Source of the DNA: Sapria himalayana
Taxonomy: Eukaryota > Streptophyta > Magnoliopsida > Malpighiales > Rafflesiaceae
Length of the DNA: 64,000 bases
NCBI GenBank assembly: GCA_029783825.1
Contig: JAREIK010002450.1
Location: forward strand, 335,001 to 399,000
Reading direction: 5' to 3'
Under the pieces are notes generated by a model. The model was not told the DNA's origin. It ran no database searches and was given only the letters and a program-made list of their open reading frames with translations. Every line of letters begins with the position of its first letter. Position 1 is the first letter of the stretch. The translations under genes and the position numbers were made by a program. Shown in pieces: positions 1 to 14,300 of this stretch.

Positions 1-929
1 GAGAAATTGATTTTATTAAAAGGATTAAATTTCAAAAATAAAAAATTAATTCAAGTTTTTAAATACTGAAAACATCAATTAGGCTGTGCCAAAAAATTAT
101 CCTGCTCTTACATTGTCAGAATTAACAATTCATTATTGTACGACTGATCAATAAAATTAAAACAATTACCCCGCATCTTGAGCTAGATTAAATTTAACAT
201 TGAACCCTATCTTCTTGAAAATCCATAAAAAGAAACCAACTTCTTCAAATTGTAAAAAAATATTTCTCAAGTTAATTTTTGAACTTGCTTTTTGAGAAAA
301 TTGTTTCAATATTAAATATAAAAATAACTGCCATTTACGTAATCATTTTTTCCCTCAAGGCCAGCTTGAGCATATTCATAAAGTCATATTTTAGCACCAA
401 TAGGCAACACCACCAATCCCTTTTTTTTTTTTTTTTAATTTCTTTTTAATGAGGGAGGAGCCAGTTCAGGTTGACCTCCTGGATTAAGCAGGCCAGGCCA
501 TTCTCCCTGCCCAGTCTGACACAAAAATGAAGTAATATCACTATTATAGATTGTCTTCAATATAACTGAATCATCCTTTCAATAACGTCCTATTACATTA
601 TAACTACCAAACTAACAAGTACAGATTTAGAAGCACAAATCAACTCCTGGTTCAGTTGATAATACACAAAATAAGAGGGAAGTCAAGATGGGGAGACTTC
701 ACAGTGTACAAAAGCGAAGTGAATGACTAAAGAAAAGGAGGCTTAAATAGTTCTGATAAAATTGGCACAAGAAAATACTCCAAAAGCAATAATTGAATAG
801 CATGGCCTAGGGTCGTAATTATAAAAAGGAGGCATCGTCGCTTGGAGGGCAATTAACATTTACCGGGAAAAGAGTGTCCGTTGCCTGGCCCAGCAAATTG
901 TTTCAGAGTTGGGGCAGACTGTTTCACGG
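1..929. other. 3' flank / probable 3' UTR of PSF1
   Basis: This stretch lies downstream of the PSF1 stop codon on the minus strand and should contain its 3' UTR. There is a T run at about 421-436. A minus-strand AATAAA is visible only near position 14, so I cannot place the polyadenylation site. No other coding signal is seen. Confidence 0.4.
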
Positions 930-956
930 TCAGCCAACAAGTTCCTCCATCAATCC
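930..956 (-). CDS. PSF1 exon 6 (last coding exon)
   Basis: Encodes GLMEELVG and the stop TGA. The acceptor is ...GGCCAG just above 956. This short exon completes the conserved R-G-x-M/L-E-E end of plant PSF1. Phase 0 with exon 5. Confidence 0.9.
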   Translation of the reverse strand, partial: GLMEELVG

Positions 957-3900
957 CTGGCCACAGTTTCAATGAAGAAAAGAGAAAATCGCAGCATGGC
1001 ACAACATGCTTTCGAATTATCATAATTGGCTTATAAATTATTGTAACTCACTCGTGCGATGTACTGCTCTGCATCAGTCCGCTTGAGAAAATGCATCGAA
1101 TACTGAGACAGATTTATTGTTTTGTCACTTAGCAAAAGACCTTCGCCCATGTCGCCAAGCACTCTCACTTTCACGTATGGATCTTTGGGAGGCACCACGT
1201 CCTAACACACAAATATGACAAATATAGCTCACGCATGGAGTTTCGAACCAATTCGCTAACAGATTAGTGAAAACACACTTAATTCTACTCTCCAAGGTCA
1301 TTCACCACGTTAACATTTTTATGCTAACAGACTAGTGAAAAGTCTACTGGTGAATTTTACTGTAGGACTTTCACCTAGAGCATTTAGAGTTTTTTGCTCT
1401 TTTATGAACCACAAGGCCAATCCACCTTCAATTAAATTGATCATAACTAAATGGCATTGGCAACACAATATTTTAACAAATTAGTAGAGTCGACGCACCA
1501 TAAGATAAAATAATTAATCAAAAATATTTAAATAAAAAATTTACAAAATGGTTAAAAGGTAGAAGATAAAAACTTGAAAACGTAGAAAACATAAAAAGAG
1601 TCAAAACATGAAAGAAGTTGGTATGAAAAAATATGTGAAATATGCTTCGGTGATGGTGCGCAAGAAATAACCACGCAACCCTTAAATACTTGTATTTAAC
1701 TCCTATAACAGAGTCATATTATAATATTTTTATGTTTTTTATGTTTTTATGTTTATGATAGGAACACATAATATGCTAGCATGCATAATGCGCAGGCATG
1801 TGTGGGGCAGTGCATTATGGAGTAGGCATGCATCATGGAGTGGTGATGTCGTGGTCCATGCATGCATCATGTGGTGGTGCAACCCATTGTCATAGTGTGT
1901 CAATGTGCATAGTACATAGTGCATAGTTATTTGAGCCACAAGACCGAACTTCGAAAGACTTTTAAATAATTAACTATAATTAACTATGCACACATCGCAT
2001 AAAAATAAATCAAAATTATATGTTTCATTATATAATTAATTATAATTTTTATCTATTAATGAAATATAATCAAATAATTAACAAATATAAAAATCAAATA
2101 TAATTAATATTTTTCACTAGCACAATCATTCAAAATCATAAAATTAAAACAATAAAATTTTAACAATTAACATGTAAAATTCAAAATTTAAATTTTAAAT
2201 AAATCATATCAAACATAAAAATAAAATATCATTAATATGTTTTTTCATAATATAAATTAAAAATTCAAAAAAATAAACAAGATGCATATTCATATTTCAT
2301 ACACATATTTATTTGAGGCACAAGGTAAAGTGAGATGGCAACATCTTTTAGAGCCTTGAGTTACAATGCACAATTAAGGTGCAAACTTTCTTTCAAACGC
2401 ACTTGGCACTCAACCTAATATAAATAAAAAATATATATTCTATAAAATATTATTTATAATTTTTATATATTAATAAAATACAGTCAAATAAAATATATTA
2501 AACATAAAAATAAAATATTAATTTTTTCTAATAAAACAAGCATTCAAGATTATAAAATAAAATAATAAAATTTTAATAATTGAATATATATGCGTGTGTG
2601 AGTGTGTAAATATATTTATATACATATATGTATAGATATATAATTAAATATATAAAATTTAATTTTTATATATAATTAAATATATATATATATATAATAC
2701 ATATGTATACATATATGTATATATGCATACATATATATGGATATACGCATACTTATATATGTACATATGCATAGTATATGTGTATATAGCTATACATACA
2801 TACATATATATATATATATACACACAAATCTTTTCTGTGTGTGTGTGTGTGTATAGTTGTATATATGTACATAAACATGTATATAACCTGTGTATGTATG
2901 AAATAAAAAAAAAATAAAAATAAAAATAAAAAAATTATGTATGATTATATGTATATTATATACACACACATATGTATATCAACCTTTTTTTGTATAATTA
3001 TATAAATCATATATGTACATATAGCTATACATATAATATAATTGTATATATGCACATATAATTATGCATTTAGTATAGTTGTATATATGTAAATATAGCT
3101 ATACATGTATATATACACAGGCATGCATATAAGCCTTTTGTGTATATACTTATATGTATCCAAGAACGAGCTATGACAAAAGCTCGCTCATAGAATGAGC
3201 TATGAAGGTAGCTCGTCCCTAAGGACTAGCTAGAAAGGTAGCTCGTTTCAAGGGATGAGCTACGAGGGTAGCTTGTTACAAGGAATGAGCTATGAAGGTA
3301 GCTCGTTCTAGTCATTCTAGGAATGAGTTATGATAGTAGCTCGTTTCAGGAAAGAGCTACGATGGCAACTCCTTCCAGGAACGAGCTACGATGGCAACTC
3401 CTTCCAGGAACGAGCTACGACGGTAACTCGTTCCCAGAAAATGAGCTACGATGATAACTCATTCCCAAAACAAGCTACGACAGTAACTCATTTTTAAATA
3501 AAGCTATGGCAGTAAGCCAGTAACTCATTCCAAGAATGAGCTACCGTGATAGATCATTCTAGAAACAAGCTACGCAAGTCCTTGGTCGAGGAGGCAAAAC
3601 ACACCTAGGAGAGGCACAGCTTTTTCTGGCGTCTCTAGTGCCTTACAGAAATGGTCACGCCTCGCAGCAAGCAAAGCACTTTTTCCAGCACTTTGTGGCA
3701 CCAATGTTTTAGTCGTGCCTTTAATAACTATGGTATAGTGTGGTGCATTTTATAATACAAGTGAGAGCAAACAACAATATGCATAGTGCATGTGTTGTGT
3801 GATAACAGGCATGTGTAACATCATGACTTTGTAGAACAGTCTTGTGCGATAGTTGTCATTGATGTGTTGCAGTGTAAGGCAAGTGTGGAGCACATGAGAT

Positions 3901-6900
3901 ACTAAGTCATTTTCAATGGTGACCATCCACATTTTACAGTTTTTCTTTTTTTATTTTTGAAACAGATCAAATTTGTTCTATTTATAATTATTTAATAAAT
4001 AATTGAAAAATAATTTAATAAAAAATATAAAATAAATAAAGAATGATAATTTTTATTTTATTTTTGATAAGTAATTAAAAAAATGATAATTTATAGATTG
4101 TATGTCTGGTACCTTTAATAATTAATATGTAGATCATAAAATATTTTTACAAATTTCATACGTAAGCAATATCAAACTTGCAAAATAAAATTATTTAAAT
4201 AATAAATACTTAATTGATACAACCAATATACTTCTTTATGGTAGAAGTGTTCCTTAATATTTTTTGGAGAAATAATATTAACTACTAATTATTTTATCAG
4301 CCAAATACTTGTTTTAATTATTTTCTATCATGTTGAGATTTGCAGCTTCATTTTTTTTTATTTAATCTATGTTCCTTATATTTTGATAGAAACGATCAAC
4401 ATGATTTGCACCTTCACTTTAAACAAATAAAATACTTATTAGTCTAAATCATGTAAATAATTCATTTTCTATCATGTGAATGTCATTTTTTTTTTTAGTT
4501 GAACTCATTCTTTTAAATGTTAAGACCATGTAAGGATTCATAAATAACATTTGAATCTTAGTTTTCCTTGCTCTTATTGAATTTGTTTTGAGACTTTAGT
4601 CTCTAATCTAAAAAAATTATTGACAATTAGCTATTATTAAATCAAAATTTTGAAACAAATATACTACTAAGTCGTTGCAATTTTCAAGTATTATGAATTA
4701 ATGCTTAAAACATGAAAAATACAACAAAGATCGATGAATAAAATCTTACAAACACATCCTTATAAAATGAACAAAACAAAGTGGGCAGTAAACAAATTGG
4801 GTAGTCCAATCAAAAATATAAAAGTAAAATAAATAAATAAACTACAACAAACTCGTCAAACTGATGCATTTAAGCACATAACACCGCGCTTGAAAGAAAA
4901 GTTAAGTTCTCTTCAAGACCTTGAAACTGTCTGTTAGTTGCTCTTCTATCTGAATATATGTTGTGGTAATGAAATTATCATTGATATTTCTCAAAAAAAA
5001 AAAAATAATTCACCTCTATTTGATTTATTCCCTCTTGAAATACTAAATTGTTAAAATTTAATATAAATAAAATACAATAATTAAAACATCATAAAATAAT
5101 TTATACGAAAATCTCTTTTATATAAGACAATAATTGAGACTATCCACAAATTGGATTATCCCATCGAAGCATAAAAAAAGTAAAAAAAATACACATAAAC
5201 ATGAAAAACAAAAAAACTCAACACTACCCATTAAGTTAGTGCATACGAGTCCACAATACTCATCTTGAAAAAAATAAAGATAAATAAGATCTTTTCAAAG
5301 TCTTCACATTGGCTTCTCTACTATCTGAATGTATGTTTTAGACGTAATCTTATCCTAAATCTTCTCCCAAATAAAGAAATAGCCTACCTCAATATGGTTC
5401 GTCTTTTCATAAAACATTGGATAGGAGAATATATACCTTGATGTCTGGCTGTCATATTAAAGGATAGTTAGAGAAAAGAGTGTATGTCTGATCTCATCGA
5501 GCAGATGTTACATCTAAAATATCTAATAATTATTATTATCATTGCTCTAAACAATGTCTCTATATTGAATCTCAGAATAATTATATGACTCATACATTTC
5601 CAAGAGGAGTTGCATCTAAGAAAAAAATAAAATATTATCGTAGATCTTCTATCAGCATATACCCAATTCGAATCTAAATATCGAGCTAACTATAAGTGTC
5701 CATGATCCCTATAAGAAATTCAAAATCCTGGAAACTTCACATACCTCAACACACGAAGAATTATATAAAAGAAAATTTTTCAAAAAGAATCAAGAATATA
5801 ACTAATTATACTGGCTATATATATTACATCTAATCTGATCGTGGTCGGATAATTAATATTTTCTATACTTCTCTAATAATTAAAACAATCGAATGAAAGC
5901 ATCACATTAGAGTTGATGTAAGTACCTAGATCAATACAAATATCTACTAGAACACAACTCAAAAGATCAATATCTACAAAACCATCAAATATATATCTCA
6001 TATGTGAGAAGATAATAACACTCATAATTATAGTCACCTCTAAAAAAAAAATTCTAAACCTTTCAAGATCTTTGGTCTAAACTTTGTTCGAATGTACTCA
6101 ATATATTGTATGATTCAAACTTATTATCATTCATAATCAAAATATCATTTATGTAGATAATTAACAATAATATCCTAATACTTCTCCAAAAGAATAAATA
6201 AAAATTAATAACAAACTTATGTAACTAAAACAAATTGTTTTATAGTGAAAATATAACAAACCAAACTCTATGACTACTTTAGGTCATATAATATCTTCTA
6301 CAATACATAAACTATAGTCGACTATACTACTTGAAACCTCGATGGTAGCTTTATATATAATTCTTCCTCAAAGCCACCGTAAAAAATATATATTCACATA
6401 TAACTAGTATAATCTCTAATTATAAAATACTACTAAAAAAATAAAAATACATATTAAAATCATCTTAGCCCCTAAATAATAAATGTCCTAATATCTCATA
6501 CCAAACATTTGAGTGTGTCCTCTCATTACAAATCTACCTTAAAACAATCTATCTTCTCAACTTCCTGAAGATGATGATCGTAGTTCTCATGTTACATTAG
6601 AGTGAATGACATACATCTTATATATCACGATTTAACATTATCCAAGATGAGATGATATCTTTAAAAAATATTTAATTATGCTAATATAATCAAGAAAAAT
6701 AATAATAATAAATAAATAAGACAAATATATAATAAAACTTATAAAATCAAATACTAAGAACGAATCATTTAATCCTTCAAAAGAGTGATAAAAAGATAAA
6801 GATTAGCGAGATTAGATGCTAGATCATCTAAGTCTTTGATAGGCTCATCATAATCTAATAAGGTTAGGCATGTATCACTCACATGGTATAGACTCTAGAG

Positions 6901-9900
6901 TTGGATAGTCTAGTCACCTAGTTGCCCACTTAATAGGTATATACTAATAGACTCCCATAATCTTTATCTTTTGAATAAAATCTCCCTACTTAAGAGCTCT
7001 CGTTTGATGTCAAAAAGGTCGTACCATGCCAGCACAACCATTTTTTTGGCCTATATGAGTCACCATTTCGTGTTGGGCATGGTATTTACCATAAGTCATT
7101 AAAAAATATCAATCAGGTCAAGCAGCCAGAGAACAACTCATGGCATGACACAGTTCAATCTTGCCTGGCTCGGCAAGGCACATTCCAACATCATACCTGG
7201 TCCTAGACCATGCCGACCCAAGGTAGGGCTCGTGCCGTTCTAGGCTGGCCGCTGAGGCGAGTCATGTCTCGTGCTGGGCGACAAGGAGAGGCACAACTTG
7301 TATGACTAGCTTGGTGACCCGAGACTTGGTACAAGCAAGTCTAGAATCGAGCCCCATTAGGCAATCGCCTGACGAAGAAATTTTTTTTTTTAAATGACCA
7401 CGTAAGTTAAAATCAGCTTACATGGTCGATCACAATTAAGCAACATCCTCTGCCCATCAAATTAAATCCTATGTCATGTCAGACTACCAATATGATTCTC
7501 ATGTTATGTCAGACATGGAATGAAGGCATGGCAAGGGCTAACTAAAATGAGTCCTGTCAACACGATTCCATAAAAGAGCAGCCCGGCATAGCCCATTGGA
7601 ATGACTTTTGAGTGGGTCATGACAAGCAAGGTTTGGCCTGACCAGGCTAACCCATATCACACCAAGCTAGCCTAGGTCGAGACCAAGTTAGTCTAGTTCA
7701 GGATCAGGCTAATCAATTTGGTCAACCAAGCCAGAACTAGCTCATAGAGGTCATCGTGCTGCATGGAGTCTCACGTGCCAAAAAGATTAGCTCAGCACAA
7801 CCCGAGCCATCCAGCGAGCCAACCCTAGGCATTTCCAAGCATAGTTCTAAACCATGTCATGTCGTGGGCAGTGCCATGGGTCATGCAACATACCACAATT
7901 GACACATCTACTCTCACTCACATTAAATTCAATATAATCTAAATTTGTTAGTAAGTATAATAATTATATGAGAATAATTTCATACTATATATCAACATTG
8001 TTATATGTAGCCGAAGAGTAACTCTTTTTATCAACTAATAATCTAGGCAAAGCAATAAGAGAAAAAGAGTAGAAACTAGATACGATATCTTAATTCACAC
8101 TTTTTTTAGTCTCGTTAAAAAATATATTATGAAAAAAGATAATATTTATATACCTATTAAAATCTTTTCAATCTCTAATAAGAAATATTTATAACTTTTT
8201 TAAAAACTAAAGTATCAAAGTAAACTTCAAACTCTAGATACCAATTTGTCTCACACTAGAGAGTGATCGAGAACAAACAAATATATCCAAACTCTAATAT
8301 TTGAAAAGATATGCATTGAGAAATGACAGGATAAAACATCTAATTGATAAGCTAGATTACATTGAAATTTGTTTCTCCCAAAAAAATTTTGAAATAATTT
8401 CTTCAAATAGGAATGTATGAGTCATCTCAATCTTATGTATATTCTTTCTTTAAGTCAATCTTTTTTATGGGTGTGCCAAGACAAAAAATTAGCATATAAT
8501 CCAATGATCTATAAAATATATAAAAAATTATTCTAACATATATTCTAAAATATTATCACTTAATAATTAATTATATTTTTTATTAAATTAAATTTTTATC
8601 ATTTTATGAAAAATTAAAAAATAGAAAATATATGTAATTTAACACAAAAGAGATTTATTCAAATATATATCGAGTAGACATCAACTAATATGATCAAATA
8701 TTTAAATTCTTATTTGATAGCATCTTTACTAGTTCCTCATACTTATGAATGTACCAAATCAAATAAGTTCATACTCAAATCATAAGTAATGAGTTCAAAT
8801 CATTCATATATTTAAAAGGTGATCTTATTGTAGAATACAAAACATATAATTCAGTTTGCTGAATCCCAAATAAAATCTTCAAAGTTTATTGATCTGATAA
8901 ATAAATATCAAAGAAAATAAATAGCAATAAGACACTCATACTGTGTAAAAATGTGACTAAGCACCCTTAAGGAGAAGCAATGTCATATGTCTGCCTGTTG
9001 AAGTCCTAATCAACTAGGTTGGCAATGACAATAGACTATATCTTACATCAAATTTTTCCCATTAAACCATTGGATTACATCCAATGGCTGAAGTAATAAC
9101 AAAACTTTATTTATTTATTTTTAGTATTGGCCGAAATGACAATGATAGACATAGTCTTCTCGACAAAAATCAATCATTTTAAATGACTACTTTTTTGTAA
9201 TATGATTATACCACATTTTCATGCCTGACGAGACATGAGTTTGATTCAAACATGGTTCTAAACCATACCATGTCAGGCCAAGCACTATTGAATCACGAAG
9301 TGCTGAAAGTTGTGCCCAAGCCATCGCCACACTTGAACCTCCAACTAGAATAGATTCATTCACTTTGATTCATTCAAATATTTGATAATCCTATATAACA
9401 ATCATGCATGAAAAATTAACATATTTTTTAATTATTATAAATAGTTTCACTATATAAGCATGGGTATCAATGTTCAATAAAAATTTTCTATTTTTGTCTA
9501 TTATCATAAATTTTTATCAAAAAATAAAATATCATTTAATTAATATATTAAAATATTAAAAAATAATAATATTTTAGAATAAATTTCTCACTAATTTTAT
9601 TTTTTTAAGAGCATGAAATTATTCATCAGACATCATATACTAGTATTGTTGCACAGAACAAGATACACTACTAAAATTAATAAGGATACCGACCAAATTA
9701 CCAGCCTAAAATATAGATCAATAATTAATGACCAAATCATGACCATTTAGAGACCAAAAATGAGTTTCAAAAACAAAAAAAAATTCCGACCAAATTTTTG
9801 ACCAAATACCAACCAGATTTACCGACAAAATATTTTGGTCAAAAATTAATATGTAAATTAGGAGAAAATTAACGAATACAAATTACCGATAAATTACCGA

Positions 9901-11319
9901 CCATTTAACGACCAAAAATATATTACCATAAAAAATTGGTTAATAAAATAGCTTTCCAAAATATTTATACCGTCGTAATTACCAACCATTTATCAATCAA
10001 AATTTTAGTCGGTAATACCTAAGTTAAATTTTTTGATTTAAAAAAAAAATTGATAATTCATTAACACTTAGTAAAATTTTCCTCTTTCAAATTTCAAACC
10101 AAAGGCGAAACGCAACTACACGGGAGCAACCTAGGAATTCTATATCTTCTGTTACCAAGTAATTTATTCATTGTTCTTCTCTTTCGGAATGCTATATATA
10201 TATGTCTCTGCTCTTTGAATTTTATTAGCACTATCGAATTTTCATTGTTACAGAATAATCAAGTATTATGCTTTTTTTAATTCTCCCCCAAATTTATTTT
10301 TTTTTTGCTTCTATTTTCATTTTACCTATATGATTTTGACTATATACCATTAATGAAACTATAAATTGTCAGTGTAATTTTTGTTCTTCTGCTGTTTAAA
10401 TTTTTAGAATTTTATTAATTTCAAATACTAAATATTTGGATTTTGTTCTCTCCTTCTGTAGCTTTAAAAAATATATAATGTTTGAGATTTTTTGCTTCTG
10501 CAACTTAAGAATTATTTAACTTAATGTTAATGGGTTATATTTTTGTTATCTCCGAATAAATTATAAACACGTAACAGTATATATAAAGTTTTATACATTT
10601 ATATAATCATATGATTATAAATGTATTACATTATATATAAATACTGATATGTTTATATTAACATATAATATAATATATAAATATGTATATATATGTATTA
10701 ATGTTTATAAATATATATACAACATTTATATAAAACTATCCATTTATATAATTTTTTATATAATAATTATATAACATTAAATGTTTATACAATTTTGTAA
10801 ACATTTATATTAAAAATTAATTTTTATATAAATATAGAATATTTATAATATTTATATAAATGTGATATATATACTATATAATATTTATAAAAGTGTTACA
10901 TATATATAATTATATTTAAGTAATATTTATAAAAAATATTTTAATCACAAATATTATATCTAAACACTTGTTTAATTATATAATCATATGTCATTATATA
11001 TAAAAGTATTTATAACTTTATTTATAATTAAGTAAACTATTTTTATTACTATATTTATTACAATACATAACTAATTTTTAACTATATAATAATGTATAAC
11101 TATATGTATAATTCAATATAACAATATTTCTAAAAAAATATACTATATATATAATAATATATAACTTATATAATTTTATTTTACTAAATGTATAACTATA
11201 TTAATGTTATATATAATTATATCTTTAACTACATACATATTTATAATTATATGTGTATAACTATATATAAATATTTATATAACTATGTAACACTATATAA
11301 TTAAATATAACTATATTTG

Positions 11320-11367
<48 letters not shown>

Positions 11368-14300
11368 TATAATTAAATCAAAATATTTATTTATAACGTA
11401 GTATATATTTATGTATTACTACTTATAACAACTTGTATGAATATATCCATATATATCTATATGTTAATTATATATAACTATTTATAACTATATATATCAT
11501 ATATATAATAATATATAACTATAAATAATTATATCTTACTATATGTATAACTACATATATATTTATATAACTATTTATAACTGTATAACATGCAATATCA
11601 TGTTTAACTAAATGTGTATAAATATTTATATATATTTGTATAACTATATAAAACTCTATATAATTAAATATAATTATATTTATAACTATGTATACATATA
11701 TATTTACATAAATCTAAATCTATATATTTGTTTATAATTTTGTATATATTTATGTATAACTACTTGTATTAATATATCTATATATAACTATTTGTTTAAT
11801 TATATATAAATATTTATAACTATATATATTATATGTATGATAATATATAATTATAAATAATTATATCTTACTATATGTATAACTATAAAAATTTCATACA
11901 TAATTATATTTAAATATTAAATTTACAACTTATATTTTTATATATTTGTATATATTAGTACATAAAAAAGTATTTTATTATATCTATACTTATACATAAC
12001 AATATGTATAAATATATAAAATTAAATGAACAAATACATAAACCTACGTGTATAAATATAAGTTTAACTATATGTGTAACTATATGTGTAACTATATGTA
12101 TAACTACATGTTAAACTACATATATTATGTGTATAAATATAAGTTAAACTACATATATTACGTGTATAAACATAAATATATGTATAACTACGTGTATAAC
12201 TATATGTGTAACAATATTTATAATTACATGAATAACAACATACAATATTATGTTAAACTATATGTGTATAACTATATATAAATATTTATATAATTAAATA
12301 TAACTATATTTGTAACTATTTATACATATATGTATACATATATGTAAATATATATATTTGTTTATAACTTTGTATACATTTATGTATAATTACTTATAAT
12401 TACTTATAATTACTTGTATAAATATATCTATATATAACTATATGTTTAACTAAATATAATTATTTATAACTATATATACTATATGTATAATAACATATAA
12501 CTATATATATATGTCACACTATAATGGGTCATTCCAACACAACACTACTATTTTGATGCCTCTTTATTTGATATTACTCATAAATAACAATGTAAATAGT
12601 TGATGAATCACATGAGTTGCTTTTATATATTCTATTGCTTGCTTGCTATTTATTTGTGTTTTAAATTATTTTCATCTTACTGACATTTTTCCTAAGTGTT
12701 TGGTGTAATGGGGTGTGGTTGATTTTGAAACCTCCTCTACCTTTTTATGATATCAACCCATACAATGTGTTAAGGCCTCGAGAAAAAGCCCAACGGCTCC
12801 ATACAAGACAAGCATGTGGTCTAGTAGTCTTTTATGATGCAATTAGAAGTTTTACAAATAAATTTCATAGTCTTCTAAGCTGCTTCTCATTATGTGTTAA
12901 GATGCAACGGATGGGAAAATAATTTGTAATTGATTAAAAACTTTATTTGGTATTCAGATTAGGCATAATGTATTAAGATTAATAAGTTATAAAAGAAGAT
13001 TTTATTTTTCTATTATAATTTTCATCTATTAAAAGAGAAAAAAAAAGATCATATATGTATATATGTATCCATGTATGTATGAATGTATTGAACTTTCATC
13101 CTGTAAAATTTAGTTGCAAATTTCTTGTGTCCTGTGTTTCCAGCTACAACGTAATTTTGAACAAACAAAAATAATTTTTACAGCCCTGGTTTATGTGTTT
13201 GATTCCTTTTTTTAATGCTTATGACAGAATTTCTAGCTGTTTTATGTTAATGCTCCATTATGGATTAGGACGAAACCTATTGAAGGAGGATTGCAGTTCA
13301 ACCCTAATGATCTACCACGGATTGTTTAGCATAATGCTCTAACTATAACATCTACTTCATCACCTACAGCAGCACCTGCAACAACCACATCAAGATTAGC
13401 AGCAACAGACAGCTCTACCCCCAATACCTGACAGCTCACCATACGGACCAGATATGTCTCAGCATAACGATTATAAAACTAGATTGGATGATTGAGTATA
13501 TTGCACATTTTTTTCATATCTTAAACTTAGAATTTAGAATTCATGTTTTAATTTTCTCTTGACTTATTTACTATATACATGCAGTATATATTAGTTTGCT
13601 TGTTTTAATTGTACATTTCTTTTGTTTCATAATCTTTATATATATATAAGCAAGATATAAAACTCAAAATGAAAAAATATATATATTTAAAAATTAATTT
13701 ACCGACCAAAATAAAACCAAAAACCGACCAAAATTCTTTAATATCAATAGTAAATAAAAGATCACCAAATAATCAGTAATACTTTTGGATACCAATTACC
13801 GATCAAAGATTTTAAAAAATATTGGTCAATTTTTGGTCGCAGTTTATTGGTTATTACTGATTATTTTGAGACTATTTACCGACCTAATGCTTTTGGTCGA
13901 AAAATGATCAGAATATAGTCGATAATTATTTGTCGGTAAATAGTCAATAAATGATCGGTAATTTACCGACCAACTTAGTTTTTATTAGCAAAAAAATTAC
14001 CAACGAACAAAATTACGACTAAATAATTTAGTTGATAAACGATCAGAAATAGGTTTAGCAACCAAAAAATAGCTAATTACCAACCAAATAATTAGTCGGT
14101 AATTTGGTGAATTTTAGTAGTGATAACTAATAAAAAAACTAATATTTAGTTTTAACAACTAAAACACTTTTATTAAATGAGTGTTTTTGGATGTTTTTAG
14201 GGAAAAACAATTATCAACTACTAATTTCCTAATCAATCAAAGATTTTTTTTTTCTCTCAAATCGTATCACATATTAATTTTTATATCCAAGATAAAAATT

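Larger units (their letters stand above)
4780..8243 (-). mobile_element. Decayed Ty1-copia retrotransposon (RT and RNase H recognisable)
   Basis: Minus-strand translation shows ordered copia motifs interrupted by stops. EELYIKLPS lies near 6343-6377. LYDLK.SHRVWF, matching the family's LYGLKQSPRAWF, is near 6265-6300. LLIIYINDILI stands where the family has YVDD, at about 6145-6165. Then follow DL.RFRIF near 6060, the RNase H stretch RYLDSNWVYADRRST near 5660, and FYEKTNHIEV near 5390. A candidate primer-binding site is TGGTATC on the minus strand at 8237-8243, resembling the initiator-Met tRNA site. The LTRs are not clear. A hAT remnant (7003-7910) sits inside. It is non-functional: the catalytic YxDD reads YIND and many stops are present. 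Confidence 0.75.

Noticed and set aside
3150..3580. CRISPR-like array of palindromic repeats
   Set aside because: Plant nuclear context, diverged contiguous units without unique spacers, and no cas genes.
12048..12281. 77-codon Asn/Tyr/Met-rich open frame
   Set aside because: Part of the TAACTATATGTG-type array of the CACTA element.
12713..12922. 69-codon frame inside the CACTA (LILKPPLPFYDINPYNVLR)
   Set aside because: Protein-like, but I cannot match it to a CACTA transposase domain, so it is not listed as a gene.
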